A DNA stretch of 14,624 bases, taken from NCBI GenBank assembly GCA_964367715.1, contig CAYIYO010000047.1, positions 1-14,624 of the forward strand, read 5' to 3'. This document shows, in pieces, positions 1 through 9,100 of the stretch. The DNA is from CAYIYO01 sp964367715 (lineage in GTDB: Bacteria; Chlamydiota; Chlamydiia; Chlamydiales; Criblamydiaceae). Under the pieces are notes generated by a model. That model was not told the DNA's origin and made no database searches. It saw only the letters and a program-made list of their open reading frames with translations. Position 1 is the first letter of the stretch; every line of letters starts with the position of its first letter. A program made the position numbers and the translations under genes.

Positions 1-77
1 ACCACAGGCTTACGCCTGTGGCTACACGCTACGGTCGCATCCGCGACCAAAAACTAGCGGCTGCTTCGCGTGGCTGA
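1..77. repeat. Nested palindromic intergenic repeat at window edge
   Basis: This short stretch is packed with inverted repeats. Positions 2-9 (CCACAGGC) pair perfectly with 14-21 (GCCTGTGG) around a 4-nt loop. Positions 33-38 (GGTCGC) pair with 43-48 (GCGACC) around ATCC, and this stem is enclosed by CGCTA (27-31) and TAGCG (55-59). A dispersed palindromic repeat at a contig boundary is the simplest reading, because assemblies break at such repeats. It lies directly downstream of the leftward recCBD operon, so the hairpins could also help end or stabilise that transcript. No clear U-tract is visible. Copy number cannot be judged from one copy. Confidence 0.6.
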
Positions 78-863
78 TTAGCTTCTGAGGTTCAGGAGGT
101 GGGCGGCTTCTTCGTCGGAAAGGATCTGTCCGAAGGCTTCGAATTGGATGTCTGCGATTTCTGGATTAAACGCTGCCACCGTTGCATCGAGAAAGCCATA
201 GCGCAGGCCAATGAACGGAACATTATATTGTTCACAAACTTCTTCCACTTCTCGCAAATGCGTTGCTTTATCGTTGATGAACACGATATTTTTGGGCTGT
301 TTTCCAATCCTATGTAGTAACTTCGCAAGCGCCTTTCCTTTATTGCTTCCAGCAGTGAAGAGAATTCCTTGGCGAAAAAGGACGCCTTTGCAGTTCATAA
401 AATGGAACTCTTCATGGGTAGGAGCGGTGACACCCAGATTGATTCCCAAGCTTTTCAATTGATAAATGGTTGTTCGGCAAAGCCCCAATCCGCGCGTGGT
501 CAGTCCCATCACAGTGTAGTTATCTTTTTGTAAGCTTTGGATAAGGTCGGCAGCACAAGGCTCCACAAGTCTCACTTTAGTCACGTTCTGCACGGCATAC
601 CATTCTGCCAATGATTTTTCCAGTGCATCTTCTGCATTCATTCCCGCGGCTTTATGCTGCTTTAAACGATGGTAAAACCATTGGTCATTTCCAAGGGTCT
701 GCGAGGGTTCCATAAGGGTATTATCGATGTCAAAAATGACTAAAGATTCGGGGGTAATGTACTCGCGAATCCTGCAAATGCTGTTCGTTTCAATAATTTC
801 CGCACACACGCAGCTGTACACCACAGTAAACACTGTCGATAGAAAAGCAATTGTTTTTTTCAT
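78..863 (-). CDS. Exported HAD-superfamily protein, DUF2608-type phosphatase-like
   Basis: A 261-residue protein with an N-terminal signal peptide: basic MKK, a hydrophobic stretch to about residue 18, and likely cleavage near CVCA-EII (residue 21). It should be periplasmic or secreted. The HAD active-site signature is present. Motif I is FDIDNT (D45 nucleophile, D47 acid/base), motif II is the T122/T123 region (GLTTRG), motif III is K175 or K177 (GSNKGKA), and motif IV is FINDK (N197, D198). This fits a Mg-dependent phosphohydrolase of the DUF2608 family, whose substrate I do not know. The start is supported by an AAGGA Shine-Dalgarno at 871-875 with a 7-nt gap. It overlaps the recD stop as ATGA, so it is the last gene of the recC-recB-recD operon. 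A general acid phosphatase is an alternative. The fold is firm; the function is not. Confidence 0.85.
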   Translation of the reverse strand: MKKTIAFLSTVFTVVYSCVCAEIIETNSICRIREYITPESLVIFDIDNTLMEPSQTLGNDQWFYHRLKQHKAAGMNAEDALEKSLAEWYAVQNVTKVRLVEPCAADLIQSLQKDNYTVMGLTTRGLGLCRTTIYQLKSLGINLGVTAPTHEEFHFMNCKGVLFRQGILFTAGSNKGKALAKLLHRIGKQPKNIVFINDKATHLREVEEVCEQYNVPFIGLRYGFLDATVAAFNPEIADIQFEAFGQILSDEEAAHLLNLRS

Positions 864-2710
864 TGTTGGGTCCTTATGTGAATTCCCGAATGTCGTCGAG
901 AATGGTTTTTAATTGCTGTTTGCATTGTCTTTTCGTTACACCATAACGTAAGTTTTTTCTTCGCTCGCGTGATTCCCGTATAAAATCCTTCTCGCCCAAA
1001 AAGCTCTGCTCCTTCGGGAAGCAACAACAACAACTCTTCAAACTCACTGCCTTGGCTTTTGTGCACAGAAAGGCAATACGCATATTCAAAGCGAGGAAGA
1101 AGCACTGCGGGAATAGATCGAATCGGATTTTCTGGATCCTGCGAAGGGAAGAGCGCATAATCGCCTTCTTCAAACGATTGAAAAGCAGGGCTTTTTCTTA
1201 TCAGAAGTCCCACTTCCCCATTAAAAAGTTCTAATCGATGATTGTTTGTTGCAATCATAATAGGAGCAATAAAAAGAGTTCCCTCTTTTTGATGACTGGC
1301 CAGGGCCTTTAAAAACAAAAGATTGAGCTGGTCCACTCCCAAAGGTCCCTGGCGCAAAGGAGATAAAATGCGATAGCGAGAAAATTGTTGAAGCAGGGGA
1401 ATAGGATCCTGCCCAGGCAATAAGGTATGCGGATAGTGCGAAAGAGCAGTTTTTAGCAGGGCGAGATGAAGGGGACGGATCTCTCTCTCATTTTCTAACG
1501 GATGATGATGCAGAGAAGAAGGATCCGCGGTGAGCTGTTCTTTTGCGAACAAATAATTTCCCTTATTCACCGCATCAGCGAAGGCGAGGATGCTTTTAAG
1601 CTCGGTGCGCATGCAGTGTTTCAACGTCGTTAAATTTGATTTATTTGCACACGCCTCGACAATGTCAGCAAAAAGAGAACCGGCTTCGATAGAAGGAAGC
1701 TGAAAAGGATCCCCCAAAAGAAGCAAACGCGCCCCAGGCTTTATCGCCTGAAACAGTTTTGCCATCATGTGCACGTCGATCATCGAACTCTCATCAACCA
1801 AAATAAGATCAGCGTCCAACACCCCTGTCGTCAACTCTTTTCCAAGAAGGGTATGCAACGTTTTTGCTTTCAGAGAGGGGAAGTCAGTCAAAGATTCCGT
1901 TGCTCGATTAAGGCTTGCCTGCAAGTTGGAGGCTGCTTTTCCCGTTGGCGCAGCAATCGCCATTTTAAATTGCTGTTGCTGCTCCGTCGAAAGCGCTTGC
2001 CAGAGGAGTTTAAGAAGCATTCCTGCGGTGTAGGTCTTTCCTGTGCCGGGTCCGCCGCATAGGATGGATAACGAATGCGACGTGATATTGGCAATGGCCT
2101 GAGCCTGTTCGGGAAGCAGCTTTTTTTCTGTGATCAGGTTATCAATTTTTTCTTTTAATAATTGCTCGTTTGGAAACACTTTTGGAATCGTTTCTTGTAA
2201 GCGAAAAAAATGATCGAGAAAAAGCGTTTCGCATGACCAGTGACGAAAGAAGTAGATACGGTTTCCGTCCCGCTTCAATAAGGGAAGCCCATTTATTCCT
2301 TCGTAGAGACGTTTAGGCAGCGACTCTCCTCCTTTTACAATCAAGTGGGAAAGTGTCGATAAATCGTCTTGTTGGATCTCTGCTAAAGCAGTGGATTCCT
2401 CGTGACACGCTTTCCATAAAAGTTCGGGCGAAGGAATAATCGCTTCATTTTCTAACGTCACGCACAGGTGTCCCTCTCGTGATGCAAGGGAAAGGTGGCA
2501 AAGGAAGGCCGCGTGCGCTTCTTCGCCTTCTTCTCCGAGAAGCTTTTCTGCAATGGCAAAGTCAATGTAGGGCAATTGTTTTTTTTGTAATAAAGCAGAC
2601 AAAAGTGGCCACGCGTACGCCTTTTCACTTCCCAATTTTTTTCCTGCTTTCTCTTGAAAAAGCTGGTGGGCGAGTCCTTCGTTTTCTACTAGTGCATGTT
2701 GTTTACTCAA
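860..2710 (-). CDS. recD: Exodeoxyribonuclease V alpha subunit, RecD helicase
   Basis: A 616-residue SF1B 5'-3' DNA helicase, the fast motor subunit of RecBCD (E. coli RecD is about 608 residues). Visible motifs in order: Walker A GGPGTGKT (219-226), Ia AAPTGKAA (253-260), II VDESSMID (305-312) with the DE pair, III LLGDPFQLPS (331-340), SVHKSQGSEF (548-557), and the arginine-containing YTGITRAKKKL (577-587). The N-terminal ~190 residues are the poorly conserved RecB-binding region. The start codon is TTG (2708-2710), which overlaps the 3' end of recB by 8 bp. No ATG lies near the N-terminus in this frame, and the Shine-Dalgarno is weak (GGGG about 8-10 nt upstream), so expression probably depends on coupling to recB. 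Its 3' end overlaps the next gene as ATGA. RecD2 is unlikely because of the neighbours and the lack of a long RecD2 N-terminal extension. Confidence 0.95.
   Translation of the reverse strand: MSKQHALVENEGLAHQLFQEKAGKKLGSEKAYAWPLLSALLQKKQLPYIDFAIAEKLLGEEGEEAHAAFLCHLSLASREGHLCVTLENEAIIPSPELLWKACHEESTALAEIQQDDLSTLSHLIVKGGESLPKRLYEGINGLPLLKRDGNRIYFFRHWSCETLFLDHFFRLQETIPKVFPNEQLLKEKIDNLITEKKLLPEQAQAIANITSHSLSILCGGPGTGKTYTAGMLLKLLWQALSTEQQQQFKMAIAAPTGKAASNLQASLNRATESLTDFPSLKAKTLHTLLGKELTTGVLDADLILVDESSMIDVHMMAKLFQAIKPGARLLLLGDPFQLPSIEAGSLFADIVEACANKSNLTTLKHCMRTELKSILAFADAVNKGNYLFAKEQLTADPSSLHHHPLENEREIRPLHLALLKTALSHYPHTLLPGQDPIPLLQQFSRYRILSPLRQGPLGVDQLNLLFLKALASHQKEGTLFIAPIMIATNNHRLELFNGEVGLLIRKSPAFQSFEEGDYALFPSQDPENPIRSIPAVLLPRFEYAYCLSVHKSQGSEFEELLLLLPEGAELFGREGFYTGITRAKKKLTLWCNEKTMQTAIKNHSRRHSGIHIRTQQ
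871..875 (-). promoter_or_regulatory. Shine-Dalgarno of the DUF2608 gene, inside recD
   Basis: On the minus strand AAGGA lies 7 nt upstream of the ATG at 863, within the last codons of recD. Together with the ATGA stop/start overlap this fixes the start and suggests translational coupling. Confidence 0.6.
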
Positions 2711-5700
2711 TTTTAATTACCCCGTATGCATGTTCGGTTGGGCTCGGATCGATGCCACGAAGAAAAAGGTAGAAAGCGCCGCCATAGATTTCTTCGAAAG
2801 GCCGTGGATCGATCAGGCGTAAATAGCGTTTTGCTGCCTCTTTGTAGAGGGCGGCTTGCAGATAATACTGATTTTCATTCATCGCACGTGCTAGATTTTC
2901 TTGGGTGTATTCTTTTGTACTGCTGCCCAGCCAGTTCGATTTCCAATCCAAAATATAATACTTTCCGTCGTGAGAAAAAATAAGGTCGATTACCCCTTTG
3001 AGATAGCCTAACGGTTGATTGCTTTCTTTTAGGGCACTTACTCCTTCGCAGGGATATAAAAATTCGGTTTCACGAAAGCAGGAATTGTGATGGATCTCAC
3101 GCAAAGAAAATCCATCTAACGGAACTGAAAGCGCATTTTCGATCATTGTCGTTAAAGGCTGCAACCATTCTTCGTAAGGTGTTTTGGTGAGATAGGGACG
3201 AACAAATGTTGCCACGTCAGGATGATTAAACGGAATTTCTTCTAAAATGGTATGGAGGAGATTTCCCGTATCACTGGAGGAGGGTAGGGTATGCGGTGTT
3301 TTCTCTTCTGCTAAAAAGTTGTGGGGAGCGGGAAGTTTTTCTTCTAATAAATTTTTAACATAGTGGTGTTTGGATAGAGCCGTAAAAGAGTGCAGATATA
3401 ACGGCTTGCCCGGCATCGAAAAAGAGGAAGGAATGGTAAGCGAGGGAGGACACTTTGTGACAATGCAGTGCTCAGGAAGGTCATCTCTTGCCAGTACTGT
3501 TTTGCTAAAAGTAGAATGGGAGTCGATAAAAGTATCGATCGCCTTTTCTGGGGTCAGGAAAATACGCTGATACAGCTCTTCCATGCTGTTTGTCTGCACC
3601 TGTCCAAGGCGTGCGAGAAGCAATTCCATCGGCGACGCCGCACCTAGCGGAGGCTTACTTCCTTCCGCAATAAAAATAGGAACGTACAACCGAAACTTTG
3701 CGCGTGTCATGGCGACATACAGCTGTCGAATTTTCTCCGCATCGATTTCTTCGCAGTTGCGAAGGTATTCCGGTGAAGCCGTATCTAGGACAGCGTCCAG
3801 TTTCACACAGCCCTCACGCTCGACAGAAAGGATCAGTGGTGGTGGACTTGTACGTTTGATGAGTCCTAACGCAAAGACGATATCGTACTCCAAACCCTTG
3901 CTAGAGTGGATCGTAATAATTTTAACTGCCTCTTGAAAGGGGTCGTTTTTTATGTTGAGGCGGCTATCGTCATTGATATGCATCTCATCAAACGTATTAA
4001 GGAACGCTGGCAACGTATCTGCAGTCAGATGCTGCTGTGTTTGCTCGTCCATGATGAGCTCTGCAATCTGTGTGAGGACGATCAAAAATTCGTCTCCCCC
4101 TTCCTGCCTCAATAAGCGCTCGTTGACCGTGAGTGCGTCCTCATGCCAGCAGCTATTCAAAAACTGGTAGAAAAAGGAAGAAAATCCTTTGTTTAAAAGG
4201 GTGTGCTGCAACCGATTGAACTTTAAAAGAATCTCTTCTAACTTTTTATGGTCATCAATACTCGCTAACTGTCGATTAGTCCATCCAATCAATCGCCCCC
4301 CCAGAGCAATCTTGACGGCACTTTCATCGTGAAAGGTCAATACGGCGACAACTAATTCTTTTAACGTGTCCAGCGCACGTGACTCGGACAACGATCCATT
4401 TCGCTGAAGGGCGCACGGAATTTTATACTCCGATAGAAAACGCTCGACATGCTTTGCTTGGTAGCGATCCGAAACAAGAATCGCAATTTGTTGGAAATTA
4501 ATGTTTTGTTCCTGATGAAGGCGCAAAATTTCCTTTGCGATATAAGGAAGAAAAAGCTGCGCTTCGGCTTCTTTGCGCGGGTGGGCATTGGACCGCGTGA
4601 CCTTTACTTTTCCAATAAAAAAATGCAGTGCTTCATTACCATCTTTTAATGGACTTTCCGGAGGATTTTTTGGATATTTTACAGGATGGTAAGGCAGCGC
4701 ACACTGACGTTTGGGCAAGGCAATCAGTCCTGGCGCAGTATCGGAAGAAAAAAGGGTGTTCAGCGCTTCCAACAGAGCTGGAACGGAACGATAGTTCGTG
4801 TCGAGTGAAGCCACATTGTCTTGTCCCACCGCATCGGCAGCATCAAGATACGAATAGATATCTGCCTGACGGAATCCATAGATCGACTGTTTGGGATCCC
4901 CCACAATGTACAAACATCCTTTCCAGGCATCATTCAAAAACAAGGAATAAAAAATTTCCCACTGCACAGGATCCGTATCCTGAAACTCATCAATAATCGC
5001 TCCTTGGTATGCGCTGCGAATCAGTGCAGCAAAGGACGGATTTTTCACTGCCGTGCGCATCGCCGTCAAAAGATCGTCGAAGGTCATCTTCTCTTCTTCA
5101 AAAAGTCGACTTTGAATCAGCTTTCTGCATCCATATGCCATGCGCACTTCAATTGCCGCGGGATGCCGCGCCTCTTCAACGATAGGCTTCAGCTCCTCTT
5201 CAAATAGTGATAGGATGTCGGGATAATGTAAAGGAGCTGCCAGAGGAGGTACGCCTCGTTTTTTGCGATTGGACGGAGCAAAGAAATCGACAAAAAGCAA
5301 CCCATCCTCAATAAGCTGCTCGAAAGCTGCCTCCCCCCATTCTTCTTGTTCGAACAATCCAATAAAGGCGTGGATCTTTTCTTCGCAATTTTTGAATCCG
5401 CTGATGTTGTAACAGGGAAAGAGGGTATCGCAGTCGGCATGCAACTTTGTTGGATCGATCCCTGTCGATTTAATGCGGTGCATCGCCGCTTTAAATGCAT
5501 CCCACAATTCATGGTAAGGAGGACGCACCGCCACCTCTTTTCCCATGAGAGCGAATTTCAATAAGGATTTTTCTAATTTTTCTCCATCGCCGCCATGTTC
5601 TTTTAGGAGGCGTGCTACCTGTGCTTTGCTGAATTGATCGGAGGACAACCCTATTTTAAAATAATCTTTTACTATTTGCGCCAGCTCTGTATGCGGCAAC

Positions 5701-6170
5701 TTCTCCTCTCCGCCGCGCCCATTGATTGCCACATCGCCTTCCAACACATGATCGCGCAACATCCGCGCGCAAAATCCGTGCAAAGTAAAAATGTGGGCAT
5801 CTTCGAAGCAAAACAACGCCCTTTCCAAAGAACGTTTCGCCTCTAGCAGTGCAGCCTCTCCTTTTTCATAGAAGGGGAGAAGGTAATCGATCGAAGGGGG
5901 AGCCGCGGTCTCGATAGCATTTTCAATCGCACTGACGGTCGATTGGATATTTGTTCGAATACGCCCTTTCAAATCATTCGCAGCAGCCTTCGTAAAGGTC
6001 ATCACCAAAATCTGCTCTAAACTTGGAGGAACATAATTTTCTTTTTTCTCAATCAAGAGGCGCACAACAATGTTTTCAATCGAAAAAGTTTTTCCTGTCC
6101 CTGCGGAGGCCTCTAATAGGTAGTTTTTGTGGATGTCTAGTGCGGAGTCCAGAACGTTAAAACTTTTCAT
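2703..6170 (-). CDS. recB: Exodeoxyribonuclease V beta subunit, RecB helicase-nuclease
   Basis: A 1155-residue SF1A 3'-5' helicase with a C-terminal nuclease; it processes double-strand ends and in model systems loads RecA. Helicase motifs from the chosen start: Walker A SAGTGKTFS (22-30), Ia MTFTKAAA (57-64), II IIDEFQDTDPVQW (392-404), III VGDPKQSIYGFR (423-434), IV LDTNYRS (456-462), V TIHSSKGLEYD (753-763), VI LYVAMTRAK (817-825). The nuclease site is intact: GVID (D1062) and LDWK (D1075, K1077). The 13-residue spacing matches E. coli D1067/D1080/K1082. The frame stays open to 6269, but the ATG at 6168-6170 has a good Shine-Dalgarno and begins next to the conserved N-terminus, so the longer start lies inside recC and is rejected. 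It overlaps recC by 14 bp and recD by 8 bp. Confidence 0.96.
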   Translation of the reverse strand: MKSFNVLDSALDIHKNYLLEASAGTGKTFSIENIVVRLLIEKKENYVPPSLEQILVMTFTKAAANDLKGRIRTNIQSTVSAIENAIETAAPPSIDYLLPFYEKGEAALLEAKRSLERALFCFEDAHIFTLHGFCARMLRDHVLEGDVAINGRGGEEKLPHTELAQIVKDYFKIGLSSDQFSKAQVARLLKEHGGDGEKLEKSLLKFALMGKEVAVRPPYHELWDAFKAAMHRIKSTGIDPTKLHADCDTLFPCYNISGFKNCEEKIHAFIGLFEQEEWGEAAFEQLIEDGLLFVDFFAPSNRKKRGVPPLAAPLHYPDILSLFEEELKPIVEEARHPAAIEVRMAYGCRKLIQSRLFEEEKMTFDDLLTAMRTAVKNPSFAALIRSAYQGAIIDEFQDTDPVQWEIFYSLFLNDAWKGCLYIVGDPKQSIYGFRQADIYSYLDAADAVGQDNVASLDTNYRSVPALLEALNTLFSSDTAPGLIALPKRQCALPYHPVKYPKNPPESPLKDGNEALHFFIGKVKVTRSNAHPRKEAEAQLFLPYIAKEILRLHQEQNINFQQIAILVSDRYQAKHVERFLSEYKIPCALQRNGSLSESRALDTLKELVVAVLTFHDESAVKIALGGRLIGWTNRQLASIDDHKKLEEILLKFNRLQHTLLNKGFSSFFYQFLNSCWHEDALTVNERLLRQEGGDEFLIVLTQIAELIMDEQTQQHLTADTLPAFLNTFDEMHINDDSRLNIKNDPFQEAVKIITIHSSKGLEYDIVFALGLIKRTSPPPLILSVEREGCVKLDAVLDTASPEYLRNCEEIDAEKIRQLYVAMTRAKFRLYVPIFIAEGSKPPLGAASPMELLLARLGQVQTNSMEELYQRIFLTPEKAIDTFIDSHSTFSKTVLARDDLPEHCIVTKCPPSLTIPSSFSMPGKPLYLHSFTALSKHHYVKNLLEEKLPAPHNFLAEEKTPHTLPSSSDTGNLLHTILEEIPFNHPDVATFVRPYLTKTPYEEWLQPLTTMIENALSVPLDGFSLREIHHNSCFRETEFLYPCEGVSALKESNQPLGYLKGVIDLIFSHDGKYYILDWKSNWLGSSTKEYTQENLARAMNENQYYLQAALYKEAAKRYLRLIDPRPFEEIYGGAFYLFLRGIDPSPTEHAYGVIKIE

Positions 6171-9100
6171 TAGCGACTCCCTTTTCCTTTTTGGGAAACC
6201 ATGCCCGTTCTGTTTCTCCGTAGGCGAGATCGATCGGTCTCTTCCACCGCTCGTGAAGCTGCGCAGCATCTAAATCATCACCCGTAGGCGCAATCCAGCA
6301 GATATACGGATTGTAAATCGGTTTTTGATGGTTGTCAAAAGCATCTTCCACAACCTTCGCAAAAGAGGTGTCCGATCCTTTCAACAGCTCTGCCATCCAC
6401 TCTGGCTGTAGCGGACACGGATGATGTACGGCATCGAAAAAGAAGGATAAAAATTTTGAAAGCAGCTCTCGCGGACAGTCATGCAAGTGTTTGACCACAC
6501 CCTTCGTATTTTTTTTCATCGGGATGAGCCGCGGAGAAATAGGAAGTCCATACGCTTCTATTGCGCAGCAAAGGATAATGAATTCTGGAAAAATTTTAAA
6601 AATATCCGTTTCCTTATCTTCAACAAACGCAACAAGTCCCTCCGCAGAAACTAAGGGCAGCGTTCCTACAATTTGGATGCGTTTATTGGCGTGCTCCACA
6701 CAAAGTGCAGGAACACAAAAACGTGTAGGGGATTGGCGCTCGATTGTCTCCTGCGAAGAAGAAAAGACAATTTCAAAAAGTCCGTCAGGAGCAATACCGA
6801 CCTCTTTCAGCGTCTTTACAATCGTCGAATGGTCCTCACTAATCTTTTCCTGCGCAATGTCTTTGAATACTCCACTAGGCAGAAGGCCTCGATTTTCTGC
6901 ATCGCGGAAAATGGACGGCAATGACCGCTTTAACCCCTCCCGCGCCATTACAGCGGCATCTTTGTGGGAAACAACGATATTCTCATCGTCCTGCGACTCG
7001 TCCTCTTCGCGAATGTAAATATTCAGTGATTGATTGAAGTAGACTTTAAGCGGATTCCGGGCAAACGCCGCAATTTGGCGTAGATTCAAAATGCTCTCTT
7101 CTTTTTCATCAATAAATTTTTCTAAAAGAGGATCCAAAAACTGATGAGAAGGAGTTTTATCCGGACGATAGTAGGCGACAGCAGCGCGATAACGCTCCTC
7201 CGAATAACTTTTAAAGGACGAGTCTCCCTCAAAATAGCGGTGGTCATACGCAAGGAATGGATGCTCATAAATGCGACAGGAGGAAAAACTTCCCTCACCG
7301 ACGAGGCAGGCACGATCCAAATAGTGAACCAATTCTGCGACCAATGTTGAGGGGGGCTGATCTTCCGCTTGACAATAGCTCAAAATAAAGGTGTCCCGTG
7401 CCGACAGCAGCATCTCCAGAAATAGGTAACGGTCATAGTCGGTCTGCAAAGGACAAAAATCAACAGGCTCTTCTTTACGCAGATAATCCAACGATACAAC
7501 TTGGCTACACTTCGGAAACGCCCCCTCTTCCATTCCCATCAACGCCACAACTTTTGCAGGAATCGCCCGCATAGGCAGCATCGAACAAAAGCGCACCGCC
7601 TGCAAATGGTGCTCGCGATAACTAACTTGCTCCTGCTCCAACGAAGCGGTCAAATGCAATTTAATACTCTCGAAAGGAAATTTCTCGTCTCCCAACTGTC
7701 GATGCGCATGCTTCAACGCCTGGATATGGCGACGCAACAGCAGCTGCTCTGTCTCCTCACTCTCTTCCTTATAATCGATCGCAAAATAGCTCTCCAACAA
7801 GCACTCAAGATAGGTCGACCATTCGTCCAACGTCAAAAGGCTTCCATTATTCAATGAGGTAAGGTCAGCATACAACGAACGAATCAATAAAATAAATTTT
7901 CCTAACGCAGGGCTCTGAGAGGCTTCCACATGGATTGCCGACAGCATCCCCCGCTCTTCCATCGGTGTAGAAACTAAACTTCTAATAATTAAATGAAAGC
8001 CATGCTCCCACGTCCCGACTAGTGCAGTTCGCTCCTCACCCAAAATCTCGCTGCGATGCCCCGCATTTTTTCCCCACCGTATCCCCGCCTCTCGCGTCCA
8101 TTCTCCAATCCAACGAACCTCTTCGCGCGTCAATCCCTGCTTCCGCTGAAATGCCGGATGCTCAAAAAGGTGGAGCAAGGCGGACGCTTCCCATCGTGTT
8201 GAAGGCAGCGTTAATAGATGAAGAAATCCCTGAACCAGGCGACTCTGCAACGGAACGGTAAGGTCCATGATCTGGCATCCAAGCACACTATTTTCCGCTT
8301 CAAAGACAGCGCGAATATACGGTTCATAGGCGACAATATTCGGCGCCATCACAACGATATCACTAGGCGCAATTGGCTGGTCTTCTTCCCTATTTTTTTC
8401 GATCAATGCCATGAGGGTGTCATAAAGATTTTGCACTTCACGCAAGCGTGAGCTCGACACATGAATCTGTATGGTCTGATCACGCATATCTAATAAAATT
8501 TTTTCTTTCATCGAGGGGTTTCGCAACAGCGCGATATCGGCCTGCACCATCCGCAATAAAGTAAGGGGCTGATCCTCGTCATGGTATAGCTGCTCATAAT
8601 CGATCATCTCCTCATACAAAGGATGCGTAAGGCACGCATGCGGAAGCGAATACGATTCGGTCGTTCTCTCATCAAACTCCTCAATCTGCTCGGCCATATG
8701 GCGTCCAAGCTTTCCAAAGTTCGCCAATAATGGATTCCGATCCCGCAAAAACTCCTCTAATGCCTGCTCCTGCTCTTTCGAGATGCCTTTCTTCTTCCAA
8801 AAGCGTTGCAGTGCCTTATTCTCTCGATCAGAACGGATATCTCCCCAATACGCCAAGCACGGAGACAGCAGATACAAATGCACAGGAATAATGTTGGAAA
8901 TTTTTTTAAAAAACTGATGCTGCGACGTCGAAAGAAAGCTGATCGCAAACAAAAATACCTGCGTTTCACGCATGGGAGGGCTATTGAGTGGCTTCGCAAA
9001 TTCACGGTAAGGATAGGTCCATCTTTCAGAAAATAACGCACACCACAACGCCTGCTGCCAATGGGCGACGGGCTCACTCTCCCATTTCGTTAACATCTCA

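Noticed and set aside
6171..6269. Upstream in-frame extension of recB by 33 residues
   Set aside because: It lies wholly inside recC and has low-complexity basic composition. The ATG at 6170 has a good Shine-Dalgarno and starts next to the conserved N-terminus.
6491..7018. Open frame of 175 codons on the plus strand, antisense to recC
   Set aside because: It has serine- and proline-rich shadow composition, no recognisable motif or ribosome site, and recC on the other strand is clearly conserved.
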